64,000 nucleotides of DNA, from assembly GCA_016932015.1 (NCBI GenBank), contig JAFGDQ010000099.1, positions 1 to 64,000 of the forward strand, given 5' to 3'. The notes under the pieces are model-generated. The model saw nothing but the letters and a program-made list of their open reading frames with translations. It searched no databases and had not been told where the DNA came from. Both the position numbers and the translations under genes were made by a program. Shown here piece by piece: positions 24,653-33,909 of this stretch. Each line of letters opens with the position of its first letter. The first letter of the stretch is position 1. Origin of the DNA: Spirochaetota bacterium. GTDB taxonomy: Bacteria > Spirochaetota > UBA4802 > JAFGDQ01.

Positions 24653-27600
24653 TTATAAATATATTTAATTCCCAGAGTCGATGCCAAAACTTCGAACAGC
24701 TCATTTTCCCTGAAGGGCTTACATATATAACCGTCTGCTCCCATTTCTTTTATTCTCTGTATGTCTTCCTGAAAAGCACCGGCAGTAACCGCTATTACGG
24801 GGATTCGTTTTCCTTTCATTGTCTTTATCTTTTGAATAACTTCATAACCGTTCATAACCGGCATACGCATATCCAGCAGAATCAGATCCGGAGATTCATT
24901 CTTATATTTTTCGATTGCCTCAACACCGTTCTGTGCCTCAAAGGTAACTATATCAACAGAACCAAGGATTGTTTTCAATAAATTTCGATTATCCTGCCTG
25001 TCATCTACAACCAGAATGCGGGGAGATTTCTGGCCGGACTGCAGGCCGGCTACTTTTCTTGACGTTATATTATCCCCGCTGATTAGTACATTTTTATCTT
25101 TTTCAACAGGAACAGTAAATGTAAAGCACGCCCCCCTGCCCTCTTCACTTGTGACTGTAATATCACCGCCCATTAAATTCGCGTACTGCCTGCTTATGAC
25201 CAGCCCAAGGCCTGTTCCTTCCTCTTTTATTCCTGCTTCTGCCTGTCCGAATTTCTGGAACAACTTCCCGATATCTTTTTTTGCAATACCGGGCCCTGTA
25301 TCTTCGACTTTTATAGATAAAAGAACTTTACTCTCTGTTTGTTCAGAGCTTATTGTTACTGAAACACTTCCCTCCTTTGTGAATTTAACAGCGTTGCCTA
25401 CCAGATTAATTATTATCTGTTTAAATTTACTTTCATCGGTTATATAATTTCCTTTTATAATTTCAGGATATTCAAATAAAAGAACAACGCCGTTTTTATC
25501 TGTTTTAATGCGGAACATTGTTTCAATATCTTTAAGAAGAGAAAGGATATTAAATGAAGAAGGATTATAGGTAACACGGCCTGCTTCAATTCTGGATATT
25601 TCAAGTATGTCATTTATGAGCGTGAGCAGATGGGATCCGCTTTTTTGTATTGTTCCCAGCCATTCATTCTGCTCTTGTGTCAGGTTTTCCGCTCCCTGCA
25701 GTATTTCGGAGAAACCGAGTATCGCATTCATAGGAGTTCTGATTTCATGGGACATGTTTGAAAGAAAAGTACTCTTTGCCATACTGGCTGTTTCCGCTTC
25801 TTCTTTAGCTTTTTTTAAATTTTCCTCAGATTCTTTTAAATATGTAATATCACGGTTAGTACCAACAAGCCCTGTTATGTTGCCTTCGCTGTCTTTTACA
25901 GGCACTTTTGTAATCAAAATCCAGCGTGCGCTGCCGTCTTCATTAAAAACTTTTTCTTCATAATTTACAATATTCCCTTTATTGCTTAATACGGAGTGAT
26001 CTTTTTTATAAGCCTTTAAAGCTTGATCTTCAGACAAAAGGTCAAAATCTGTCTTGCCCAGTATTTCATTAAAACCCGATAAACCGTAAGTACGAAGCAT
26101 TCTGTAATTTGCCAGAATAAACCTGCTTTCCATATCCTTGGCATATATCTCATCAGGCAGGGTGTCAATTAATGTACGAAGCAGATTTCGGCTGCGGTCC
26201 AGTTCTTTTGTCCGTACTTTTACAAGGTCCTCAAGATTATCCCGGTATGTTTTCAGTTCTTCTTCAATCTTTTTTCGTTCCGTAATGTCATTCAAAGTAT
26301 GAAGTGCAAACTTTTCTTTTCCAATAGTAACTGTGTCAATATTTGCAAGAATAGTGAGCGGAGTGCCGGATTTTGTGTAAACAACTCTCTCTATGTTCCT
26401 GATAATATTTTTTTTATGAATCTCATCTAAGACAAGTTTGCGTGCATTCACATCACGATTTATTCCTAATTCAACGGAAGTTTTTCCAATAACTTCCTCC
26501 CTTGAAAAACCGAACAGCTCAAGCCACGCTTCATTCGCTTCAACGAACGCATGATCAGGAATACTGCTCAGCACCGCAGGAAGAGATGATTTGCTGAATA
26601 GAACAGAAAATTTTTCCTCGCTCAACCGTAGAGACTCTTCCGCAAGTTTGCGGTCCGTTATCACTTCACTGAAAAGCAGGATTCCGCCTATCTTGTCCTT
26701 ATATTCAAACCATGGGTGAACTTCCCATCTTACCCAGTCCACTGTCCCGTCTTTTCTGGGAAAAGAGTCTTCTCCGCTTTTCTCTATTGCTCCTTCAAGA
26801 CAGCGGCGATGTACTTCTTTTATCTGTACCGGGATTTCCGGAAAGACTTCATAATGCGATTTTCCCGTTATATCCGCTTCACCAAGATGGTAATCGGATA
26901 GAAACCGGTTACTCACTGCAATATATTTCATTTCAGTGTCAAACATAGCTATTGCCGCGGGAGCGTGTTCAATAAACAGTTTTAACTGGCGGCTGACTTT
27001 CTGAAGGGCTTCTTCAGCATATTTTCTGGAAGTTATATCAAGAACAAAAGCGGCAATCTGTTCTTCAGGGCCGGGCAGCAATGCGTCTGCAATATAAATC
27101 CAGATACGTGAACCGTCACTCTTTAAGTATTCTTTCTCATAAGGTTCACAAATCCCTTTTTCACGCAGCTCTGCTATTGCCTTTTCATCAGCAGAAATCC
27201 ACTCAGGCGGTGTAATTTTCCGCCAGTCAACCAGACCAAGGTAAAAATCTTCCCGTGAATACCCTGTCATATTAAGATAATAATCATTTGCTTCTATAAT
27301 ATTTCCGTCTGCTGAGGCTATTATCATACCCGCAATATCAGCGTCTGCAAAAGACCGCATGCGCATAAGAGCAAAACGCAGTTCTTCTTCCGTTTGCTTA
27401 CGGTCAGTAATATCTATAGATAAAATAAAAACTCCTTCCGGCACTGGGTGAATACTAAGCTCAAACCAGCCCGAAGTGCCGTCGGGGAAAATAAATTCAT
27501 TTTCCATATGCCGGTATACCTTTTCTTCCATGCACAGCCTGATAATTTTAAAAACTTCTGTCTTCCCGGCACCGGGCCATATATCCATATAAACATTGCC

Positions 27601-28038
27601 GATCAGTTCCTGCTTTGAAAGACGGCTGTGCCTGGCAGCAGCGTCATTAAGATAAATGTACCGCCAGTCTGTTCCTATTATCTGACAACCTTCCAGCATA
27701 TTATCCAGAGTTGTCCTGAAACGAATTTCACTTTTTCGAATTTCATCCTCTAAACGAATGCGGGAGTACAGCAGAGGGCGCACCCCCATTATTCCTATAA
27801 AAAAAAATAAAGATAAAATCAGTCCGATTAATTCATACTCATAGCCGGAAGCAGACATGCCGGGCATAACAGTCAGCTTCAGTAAATGCATAAGGCGTCT
27901 TATGCCCATAAGGCATAAAGCCGCAGATATAAATATCCAGGAGAAGGTTTTTCCTGTTACTTTAATAAGACGAAAGGCGAAAAAAGACGCGGAAAACTGA
28001 AGCAACGCCGAGATTGATAATATTATAATTAAAGTCAT
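24649..28038 (-). CDS. Hybrid sensor histidine kinase with five PAS domains and a receiver
   Basis: The 1129-residue membrane-anchored kinase starts with about three hydrophobic helices (residues 1-85), followed by some five PAS/PAC repeats (about 100-735; each ending near ITDRK, ITSRK, ITERK and similar), a short coiled coil, the dimerisation/phosphoacceptor helix NMSHEIRTPMNAILG with His764, an ATPase domain with NAVKFTKEG, DTGPGI and GTGLGLVIS, and a C-terminal receiver (LVVDDRQDN; phospho-acceptor Asp1056 in LLDMRMPVMNG; KPF near the end). It probably relays to an unlinked phosphotransfer protein; no response regulator is adjacent. The signals cannot be told. Its 3' end is embedded in a REP-like palindrome. 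Confidence 0.93.
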   Translation of the reverse strand: MTLIIILSISALLQFSASFFAFRLIKVTGKTFSWIFISAALCLMGIRRLMHLLKLTVMPGMSASGYEYELIGLILSLFFFIGIMGVRPLLYSRIRLEDEIRKSEIRFRTTLDNMLEGCQIIGTDWRYIYLNDAAARHSRLSKQELIGNVYMDIWPGAGKTEVFKIIRLCMEEKVYRHMENEFIFPDGTSGWFELSIHPVPEGVFILSIDITDRKQTEEELRFALMRMRSFADADIAGMIIASADGNIIEANDYYLNMTGYSREDFYLGLVDWRKITPPEWISADEKAIAELREKGICEPYEKEYLKSDGSRIWIYIADALLPGPEEQIAAFVLDITSRKYAEEALQKVSRQLKLFIEHAPAAIAMFDTEMKYIAVSNRFLSDYHLGEADITGKSHYEVFPEIPVQIKEVHRRCLEGAIEKSGEDSFPRKDGTVDWVRWEVHPWFEYKDKIGGILLFSEVITDRKLAEESLRLSEEKFSVLFSKSSLPAVLSSIPDHAFVEANEAWLELFGFSREEVIGKTSVELGINRDVNARKLVLDEIHKKNIIRNIERVVYTKSGTPLTILANIDTVTIGKEKFALHTLNDITERKKIEEELKTYRDNLEDLVKVRTKELDRSRNLLRTLIDTLPDEIYAKDMESRFILANYRMLRTYGLSGFNEILGKTDFDLLSEDQALKAYKKDHSVLSNKGNIVNYEEKVFNEDGSARWILITKVPVKDSEGNITGLVGTNRDITYLKESEENLKKAKEEAETASMAKSTFLSNMSHEIRTPMNAILGFSEILQGAENLTQEQNEWLGTIQKSGSHLLTLINDILEISRIEAGRVTYNPSSFNILSLLKDIETMFRIKTDKNGVVLLFEYPEIIKGNYITDESKFKQIIINLVGNAVKFTKEGSVSVTISSEQTESKVLLSIKVEDTGPGIAKKDIGKLFQKFGQAEAGIKEEGTGLGLVISRQYANLMGGDITVTSEEGRGACFTFTVPVEKDKNVLISGDNITSRKVAGLQSGQKSPRILVVDDRQDNRNLLKTILGSVDIVTFEAQNGVEAIEKYKNESPDLILLDMRMPVMNGYEVIQKIKTMKGKRIPVIAVTAGAFQEDIQRIKEMGADGYICKPFRENELFEVLASTLGIKYIYK

Positions 28039-28418
28039 ACCCAGCTCAGGTTATGATTTTTAATAGTCAAGCTTATACTATCAAAATAAGATATTATAGT
28101 CAAAACTTTATTATTTTCTTCAGGTCTTATAAAAAAAAGATAAAAAATTTAATTTCTTTAAAAATAAATTATGAAATAATACTGCTGGAATACAGTGTTT
28201 ATATATCATAAAAAGTCTTATTATTCCTTCTTGAGGAGCGGTTTTTGTATATAAATTCCCAATAGCTGAGTAGTTACCATGAAAAATTATTATCATGAAA
28301 GAAATAAACCGGATAATAAGCAGAAAATATCTCTTGAATTTATATTTATAATATATAATACGGTAAAGGTAACTGCTTTAATCAAAAACAAAAAAAGAAT
28401 AATCAGGAGGCTGTTTAA
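28039..28418. other. 380-base divergent intergenic region
   Basis: It contains the kinase promoter at its left side. No convincing gene: a 51-codon frame starting at 28279 lacks a ribosome binding site and runs into the next gene. Confidence 0.45.
28075..28103 (-). promoter_or_regulatory. Candidate promoter of the hybrid kinase
   Basis: On the minus strand TTGACT (28103-28098), 17 bases, then TAGTAT (28080-28075). A second TTGACTAT copy follows some 30 bases downstream. The start codon at 28038 would have a leader of about 30 bases. Confidence 0.45.
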
Positions 28419-29309
28419 ATGGAAGTTATTATAAACAGGTATGGGGAGGATAAACTCGCGACAAAGACATTATTCAGCGATGAATTCGGTTTCAACGTTG
28501 CTTCAGTCATTGTTATGGGTAAAAAAGAATGCATTGTGATTGACTGCCAGTGGACACTTGCCAACGCGCACAGGGTCATTGCTGAAATCATAGATACACA
28601 GCTTGAACTTAAAGCAATCTTTGCTACACATTCTCATCCTGACCATTACTGGGGAATGGGAGTTATGCAGCAGGCTTTTCCAAATGCCAAATGCTATATG
28701 CTGCCGGAAGATCTTCGTCTCTACAATGACCAGTATCAGGCAAAGCTTGATGAATGGGAGCCAGTAATGGGAAAAAACAATCTCTGCCGCAAGCAGGCTG
28801 AAAATATTATTCCGCTTACAACAGGCTATCTTGAACTTGAAGGCGAACGTCTTGAAGTATTTGACCATGTAATGGGCGACTACAGATGGAATTCCGTTGT
28901 ATGGATACCATCAATCAAAACAATGTACGGAAGCGATGTTCTGTTCAATCAGGCGCACCCTTTCACATGTGAAGTTACAGCACCGCAGCGGAAACAGTGG
29001 ATTGAAGATATAGAAAAGATGGAAAAATACGGGGCTGAAGTTGTTATTCCGGGCCATCAGAAGGAAGGATGTCTCTTTGACGGAAGCGCATACAAGTACA
29101 CAAAGGATTACCTGATCGCTACAGAAGAGGAACTTGCAGGTACAAAAGACGCAGCTTCCTTTTTCTACAATATGATAAAACGCTTTCCGGGATCAAGTCT
29201 AATTATGTACTCAAATGAAATGAACGCGGAAGTCTGGAAAGGCGGACGTCCGTGGGACTGGGTTGTTGAAACTGAGGAAACACCGGCTATAAATCCCTTA
29301 AAGGGATAA
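28419..29309 (+). CDS. MBL-fold metallohydrolase
   Basis: The 296-residue soluble protein has the metal-binding THSHPDHYWG (HxHxDH near residue 69), then further ligands in YGSDVLF and IPGHQKEG. The C-terminal 80 residues (YTKDYLIATEEELAGTK onward) are not part of the core fold and resemble those of MBL proteins of unknown substrate, including some annotated as hydrolases of sulfates or lactones. A strong AGGAGG precedes the ATG. It stands alone and is closed by a clear terminator, so it is a monocistronic unit; the substrate is not predictable. Confidence 0.85.
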   Translation: MEVIINRYGEDKLATKTLFSDEFGFNVASVIVMGKKECIVIDCQWTLANAHRVIAEIIDTQLELKAIFATHSHPDHYWGMGVMQQAFPNAKCYMLPEDLRLYNDQYQAKLDEWEPVMGKNNLCRKQAENIIPLTTGYLELEGERLEVFDHVMGDYRWNSVVWIPSIKTMYGSDVLFNQAHPFTCEVTAPQRKQWIEDIEKMEKYGAEVVIPGHQKEGCLFDGSAYKYTKDYLIATEEELAGTKDAASFFYNMIKRFPGSSLIMYSNEMNAEVWKGGRPWDWVVETEETPAINPLKG

Positions 29310-29319
29310 ATGTCCGATT

Positions 29320-29348
29320 GAGGCAGGTGAAAAACCTGCCTCCTCTCC
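29320..29348 (+). terminator. Terminator after the MBL-fold gene
   Basis: A perfect 9-bp stem GAGGCAGGT (29320-29328) with ACCTGCCTC (29334-29342) and a GAAAA loop is followed by a pyrimidine-rich CTCTCCTT tail. Confidence 0.7.
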
Positions 29349-29692
29349 TTCTTCAATACCGGCAGAAGATTCATAGCATAGCATTTAATACAGAGTCCGG
29401 ATGTCAGGCCGCTGCTTATTAACACAAAAAAGAATCTCTTCATTTGAAAATTTGACTGCTGGCTGTTCAATGTCAGCACCAACCCTTAAAAAAAATCATT
29501 ATGCTGATAAAAATTCCGTCCCGGCATTACAGATTATATTTACATCCTATAAAATATTCTTGCAAAAAAAAGGCCGCGGACGTTACTTGAATCGATTTTT
29601 AAAATACGCCTGAATCAGGTCATAAAGATTCGGCGGACTTTGCAAAGTTTGATTTATACTTGCAGCAATACCCGGATTTACTGGATTTTGTT
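29349..29692. other. 344-base region upstream of the HTH-EIIA/Ehr operon
   Basis: No gene and no convincing -35/-10 pair was found; a GG/GC sigma-54-like arrangement near 29630 has the wrong spacing. The operon promoter presumably lies here. Confidence 0.4.
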
Positions 29693-30367
29693 ATGGACAT
29701 GAAGATCAAAGATATAGCGGCGTTGTTTAATGTTCAGGAAAATACTGTCAAACAATGGATAGATGAAAAAAAAATACCGTTCTATAAAGTCAGGAATCAG
29801 TACTACTTTAACAAGTCGGAAATCAATGAATGGATACTCTGGAACAAGCTTTCTGTTTCCGATAAGATACTCGACCTCAGACTGACCGCGAAGCCTGTTT
29901 TAATTACAGAGCTGATAAAGAAAGGCGGCCTTCACTACAATATTAACGGCAACAATATTATTGATGTAATCAAGAACACGATACGCATAATTCCGCTTCC
30001 GAGGGATATTTCTAAAGATGAGATCGAATCCACACTCATTGAACGGGAGTCAATGATGACTACAGCAGTCGGCAAAGGTATTGCGTTTCCTCATCCCCGA
30101 AATCCGGTAATAGCGGATATGGACAGCGAGCAGATATCGGTATGCATGCTTGAAAAACCGGTTGATTTTCAGGCAATTGACGGTATTCCGGTTCATACAC
30201 TGTTTGTCATAATTTCCTCTAATTCCAAACGTCATCTGGAAATTCTTTCCAAATTATCTTTTCTCTGCCAGCAGGAAAGCCTGGTCAGTCTTCTTGAAAA
30301 AAAAGCGGATAAGGATTCGATAATATCTTTTATTAATAAAAATGAAAAGGAGTGGTCTGAAAGATAA
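29693..30367 (+). CDS. HTH DNA-binding domain fused to PTS EIIA (PtsN-like) domain
   Basis: The N-terminal 55 residues form an excisionase/MerR-like winged helix (MKIKDIAALFNVQENTVKQW, then IPFYKVRNQYYFNKSEINEW). After a linker, residues about 80-220 form a fructose/nitrogen-type EIIA domain with the phosphoacceptor His134 in GKGIAFPHPRNP. This joins a DNA-binding module to a phosphorylatable sensor of PTS/PEP status. A frame from a TTG at 29660 exists, but ATG 29693 or 29699 fits the HTH start better; neither has a strong Shine-Dalgarno. It is three bases upstream of hyfB and thus the first gene of the Ehr operon. No EI, HPr or PTS permease is nearby. A role as operon regulator is inference. 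Confidence 0.82.
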   Translation: MDMKIKDIAALFNVQENTVKQWIDEKKIPFYKVRNQYYFNKSEINEWILWNKLSVSDKILDLRLTAKPVLITELIKKGGLHYNINGNNIIDVIKNTIRIIPLPRDISKDEIESTLIERESMMTTAVGKGIAFPHPRNPVIADMDSEQISVCMLEKPVDFQAIDGIPVHTLFVIISSNSKRHLEILSKLSFLCQQESLVSLLEKKADKDSIISFINKNEKEWSER

Positions 30368-30370
30368 TTT

Positions 30371-32350
30371 ATGGATTATTTTCTTTACGGAATTGGTATT
30401 CTTTTATTTGGAGGGGCGGTATCTCTCCTGATCCCGGAGCGCTTTAAAGGATTATGGATTTTTTCTGCAGCTGCCCTTTCATCTGTTTTTGTGTTAATCC
30501 CGTCATTTAACGTTCTATTCTCAGGCGATGCTGCTGTTGGAATATTCTATATGCCTCAGCCTGCAGGTGAAGTAAAATTCGTGATGGACCGCCTGTCCGC
30601 TTTTTTCACTGCCATGATATCCTTCATGAGTGCAGTAAGCGCACTTTACGCAGCGGGATATATGAAGCATTACATAAATAAGAACAGAACCGTCACTTCG
30701 CACTTTTTCTTTCTCTCCGTGCTCATAGTCTCAATGCTTATTGTAACTGTTGTACAGAATGCTTTCGCGTTCCTTATTGCATGGGAGATCATGTCCCTTT
30801 CATCATTTTTTCTGCTGATCTTTGAAAATGAAAAAGAAGAAGTTTTCAAAGCAGGTGTCAATTATCTTGTATCAATGCACATAGGGGTAATATTTCTTAT
30901 TACAGCTTTTATTATTATGATTAACCGCTCCGGCAGCATGGATTTCAGCTCTTTCACTGAAGTCTTTAACAGCGAGCCCGGGCTTATTAACACCATGTTC
31001 CTGTTATTTTTTGCCGGTTTCGGTACTAAAGCGGGCTTTGTTCCTTTTCATACATGGCTCCCCCGCGCTCATCCTGCTGCACCAAGCCATATTTCAGGGT
31101 TAATGTCCGGCATTATGATAAAGACAGGTATTTACGGCATACTCAGGATAATAACTATTATCCCCCAGCCTACGTCAATGATGGCTTATCTGGTATTATT
31201 TATCTCGCTTATATCCGGAATTCTCGGCATTGCTTATGCCATAGCCCAGGGAAATATAAAAAAACTGCTGGCTTATTCCAGCGTCGAGAACATCGGTATC
31301 ATAGGGCTTGGTATCGGGGCCGGGCTTTTAGGTATAACAAATAAAATGCCAGCACTTGCATTTTTCGGGTTTACAGGCAGCCTTCTGCATATACTGAATC
31401 ATTCTGTTTTTAAACCGATGCTGTTTTTTGCGGCAGGAGGGGTTCTTCACGCGGCCCATACTCTTGAAATTGATAAACTCGGCGGACTCATAAAAAAGAT
31501 CAGGTGGACAGCAGTGTTCTTTCTTGTCGGATCCATTGCAATTTCCGGCCTGCCGCCTTTTAACGGTTTTATAAGCGAATTCATAATTTACCGGGGATTT
31601 CTGTCCGGAATGCAGACTTCCGCAATTCCTGCCGCTGTTTCTCTTATTCTTTCGTTTGCAGGTCTCGCATTAATAGGAGCAATGGCATTGCTGTGTTTCA
31701 CAAAGGTATTCAGTATTGTTTTCCTCGGCAGCCCGAGGACAGAACTTTCACATCCTCTGCACGATATTACATTCACAATGAAGGCCGCGCTGGTTCTGCA
31801 AAGCGCGATTGTTATACTTACAGGCCTTGTACCTGCGCCTGTATTCAGCCTGATAAGTCTTGCGGGAGCTGAACTCGCGGGACAGCGGATGTTGTCGGAA
31901 CATACGGCTGAAACGTCTGACATTTTAAGCAGGCTTTCGGGCGGACTTCTGATCTTCCTGGGAATATTCGCTGTTGTTTTTATTGTCCGCAGCTTTTTAC
32001 TGCGCGGCAGGGTCACACATTTTAAAACATGGGATTGCGGATATCAGGCCGGAAATACAAGAATGCAGTACACCGCTTCGTCATATACAGGCCCTTTTTT
32101 AAATCTTATACGGCCTCTTCTTTATGTAAAGGAACAATTGTCAAAGCCGTCCGGAATATTTCCTTTAGACGCGGCATACAAAAGCGGGACGGAAGATAAA
32201 TTTGAAATGGCCTCAATAAATCCCGTAATACGCTTTATTGACCGCTTCCTCAACCTGTTCACATGGATACAAAGCGGAAATATGCAGCAGTATATATTGT
32301 ACGGCATAGTCTTTCTCATTGCAATATCCGTATGGATAACAGGGATATAA
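30371..32350 (+). CDS. hyfB: Hydrogenase-4 subunit B / complex I NuoL-type antiporter-like subunit
   Basis: The 659-residue polytopic protein has the antiporter-like core of NuoL/M/N and Mrp proteins, with the family hallmark FGTKAGFVPFHTWLPRAHP near residue 218, then SGIMIKTGIYGI, KLLAYSSVENIG and the histidine-containing LLHILNHSVFKPMLFF. About 16 membrane segments are expected, plus a HyfB-type C-terminal extension with the YQAGNTRMQYTASSYTGPFL stretch. It should pump protons or sodium ions as part of the Ehr complex whose other subunits follow. The next gene begins 2 bases after its stop. Confidence 0.92.
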   Translation: MDYFLYGIGILLFGGAVSLLIPERFKGLWIFSAAALSSVFVLIPSFNVLFSGDAAVGIFYMPQPAGEVKFVMDRLSAFFTAMISFMSAVSALYAAGYMKHYINKNRTVTSHFFFLSVLIVSMLIVTVVQNAFAFLIAWEIMSLSSFFLLIFENEKEEVFKAGVNYLVSMHIGVIFLITAFIIMINRSGSMDFSSFTEVFNSEPGLINTMFLLFFAGFGTKAGFVPFHTWLPRAHPAAPSHISGLMSGIMIKTGIYGILRIITIIPQPTSMMAYLVLFISLISGILGIAYAIAQGNIKKLLAYSSVENIGIIGLGIGAGLLGITNKMPALAFFGFTGSLLHILNHSVFKPMLFFAAGGVLHAAHTLEIDKLGGLIKKIRWTAVFFLVGSIAISGLPPFNGFISEFIIYRGFLSGMQTSAIPAAVSLILSFAGLALIGAMALLCFTKVFSIVFLGSPRTELSHPLHDITFTMKAALVLQSAIVILTGLVPAPVFSLISLAGAELAGQRMLSEHTAETSDILSRLSGGLLIFLGIFAVVFIVRSFLLRGRVTHFKTWDCGYQAGNTRMQYTASSYTGPFLNLIRPLLYVKEQLSKPSGIFPLDAAYKSGTEDKFEMASINPVIRFIDRFLNLFTWIQSGNMQQYILYGIVFLIAISVWITGI

Positions 32351-32352
32351 GC

Positions 32353-33273
32353 ATGTTCAATATCATTATAAATATTTTATTTATTATTTTTTTCCCCCTG
32401 CTGTTCACAGGAATCATAAACCGTGTAAAATCGCTCTGGGCTGGCAGAGAGGGGCCTTCAGTTATACAGCCTTTCCATGACTTTGTCAAATTGATGAAAA
32501 AAGGCGAAGTTATAAGCACGACTGCCTCATTTATATTTAAAATTGCCCCGTCAGTCAGTTTCACATCCGTAATTTCTGCTGCAGCAGTTACTCCCCTGTT
32601 TTCCGGAAAACAGCTGTTCAGCTTCGACCTGGATTTTATTTTTTTTATTTATATTCTTGCTCTGGGAAAATTTTTCACTATTACGGGCGCCATGGATACA
32701 GGGTCAAGCTTTGAGGGCATGGGAGCAAGCAGGGAGGCCGCGTTTTCCGCAATTGCGGAACCTGCATTTTTTCTTGTAATCGGTTCGCTTGCATTGGCCG
32801 GAAACTCCACATCATTCAGTAATATTTTTTCCGCTACGGATTTAACAACTTCTACAGGTATTATTATAACTGTTTTATCGGCAGTGATCCTGTTTATTAT
32901 GCTTCTGGCCGAAGGTTCCCGCGTGCCGGTAGATGACCCTAATACACATCTTGAGCTTACAATGATCCATGAAGTAATGGTGCTGGACAATTCAGGTCCT
33001 GATTTCGGTTTAATACTTTATGCGTCAGCTCTCAAAATGGTACTCATCGGTTCGCTCATCGCAAACTTAATTTTGCCGGAAATGCCTGCTGCCGCATCAG
33101 CAGCCGCTTTTTTATGCGTACATTTCATTATTGCCGCCATAACAGGTACTATTGAATCGCTTTTTGCTCGCCTTAGAATGAGCCATGTTCCGCAATTTAT
33201 CTTTTTCATGAGTTCCATAGGGCTCATAATCCTTGCTGTTATTGTTCTCTCAGTTTCCGGAGGTATAAAATGA
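32353..33273 (+). CDS. hyfC: Hydrogenase-4 subunit C / NuoH-like membrane subunit
   Basis: The 306-residue membrane protein is the NuoH/HyfC/HycD-type subunit that links the peripheral arm to the antiporter modules. Typical features are RVKSLWAGREGPSVIQPF in the first cytoplasmic loop (quinone-site region of NuoH), the acidic DTGSSFEGMGASREA and the conserved LAEGSRVPVDDPNTHLELTM (given here as landmarks). The start at 32353 has AGGGAT upstream and fits homologues better than a frame-extended start at 32263 that would overlap hyfB. It overlaps the next gene by four bases (ATGA). Confidence 0.92.
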   Translation: MFNIIINILFIIFFPLLFTGIINRVKSLWAGREGPSVIQPFHDFVKLMKKGEVISTTASFIFKIAPSVSFTSVISAAAVTPLFSGKQLFSFDLDFIFFIYILALGKFFTITGAMDTGSSFEGMGASREAAFSAIAEPAFFLVIGSLALAGNSTSFSNIFSATDLTTSTGIIITVLSAVILFIMLLAEGSRVPVDDPNTHLELTMIHEVMVLDNSGPDFGLILYASALKMVLIGSLIANLILPEMPAAASAAAFLCVHFIIAAITGTIESLFARLRMSHVPQFIFFMSSIGLIILAVIVLSVSGGIK

Positions 33274-33905
33274 CTCAGTTCATTATTATTTTATTCGGGC
33301 TTACAATGTTCTATGTCGCATCCGCCAGCAGGATTGAAGCATATACAAAAGCAATTTCCGTCCAGGGTGTTCTTCTTTTTCTTCTTATCATCTTTGATTA
33401 TGAAGGCGGCCGCCCGGCAAACCTCCTTTTTCTGTCTTTTGAGACGATAGCAGTAAAAGCAGTTATAATTCCAATAGTCCTTAATACTACTGTCAGAAAA
33501 AACGGAATTCATCGTGAAATTGAACCGTATATACCTAATTTCTTTTCTTTAATTATCACCAGCCTGATATTCGCTCTCGGTTTTTTTGCCGCCTATCATG
33601 TGTCAAAAGCTCAGGTTCCCGTAAGGCCGTTCTATTTCGGAATTTCCATATCAGTAATAATTACCGGATTGTTTATTATAATGACAAGAAAAAAGATAAT
33701 AACACATGTTATGGGCTTTATGTTAATGGAGAACGGAATTTTTCTTCTCTCACTTGCTGCCGCAAAGGAAATGCCGTTCATCGTATCGCTTGGTGTGCTC
33801 CTTGACGTATTTATGGCTGTTTACCTGCTCGGACTTCTTGTAAACAAAATACACGGCAGGTATGACGAAATTCATATTGATACTCTGCAAAAATTAAAGG
33901 ATTAA
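33270..33905 (+). CDS. hyfE: Hydrogenase-4 subunit E (HyfE, NuoK-related)
   Basis: The 211-residue membrane protein has six to seven hydrophobic helices and corresponds to HyfE, whose C-terminal half resembles NuoK (MGFMLMENGIFLLSLAAAKE, with a glutamate in the helix). In Hyf- and Ehr-type complexes it replaces NuoK/J. Its ATG overlaps the hyfC stop (ATGA), showing tight coupling, and hyfF starts 4 bases after its TAA. Confidence 0.88.
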   Translation: MTQFIIILFGLTMFYVASASRIEAYTKAISVQGVLLFLLIIFDYEGGRPANLLFLSFETIAVKAVIIPIVLNTTVRKNGIHREIEPYIPNFFSLIITSLIFALGFFAAYHVSKAQVPVRPFYFGISISVIITGLFIIMTRKKIITHVMGFMLMENGIFLLSLAAAKEMPFIVSLGVLLDVFMAVYLLGLLVNKIHGRYDEIHIDTLQKLKD

Positions 33906-33909
33906 TTTA

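Noticed and set aside
28279-28434. A 51-codon frame starting MKNYYHERN
   Set aside because: No ribosome binding site, overlaps the well-supported start of the MBL-fold gene, and is Lys/Ile-rich as expected from AT-rich non-coding sequence.
29165-29482. Minus-strand frame of 105 codons
   Set aside because: It runs through the terminator and into the antisense of the MBL-fold gene, and has no family resemblance.
29620-29660. Sigma-54 promoter before the HTH-EIIA gene
   Set aside because: The GG and GC elements are 8 rather than 10 bases apart.
32263-32352. Long start of hyfC
   Set aside because: It overlaps hyfB by 88 bases; ATG 32353 has a ribosome binding site and gives the normal NuoH N-terminus.
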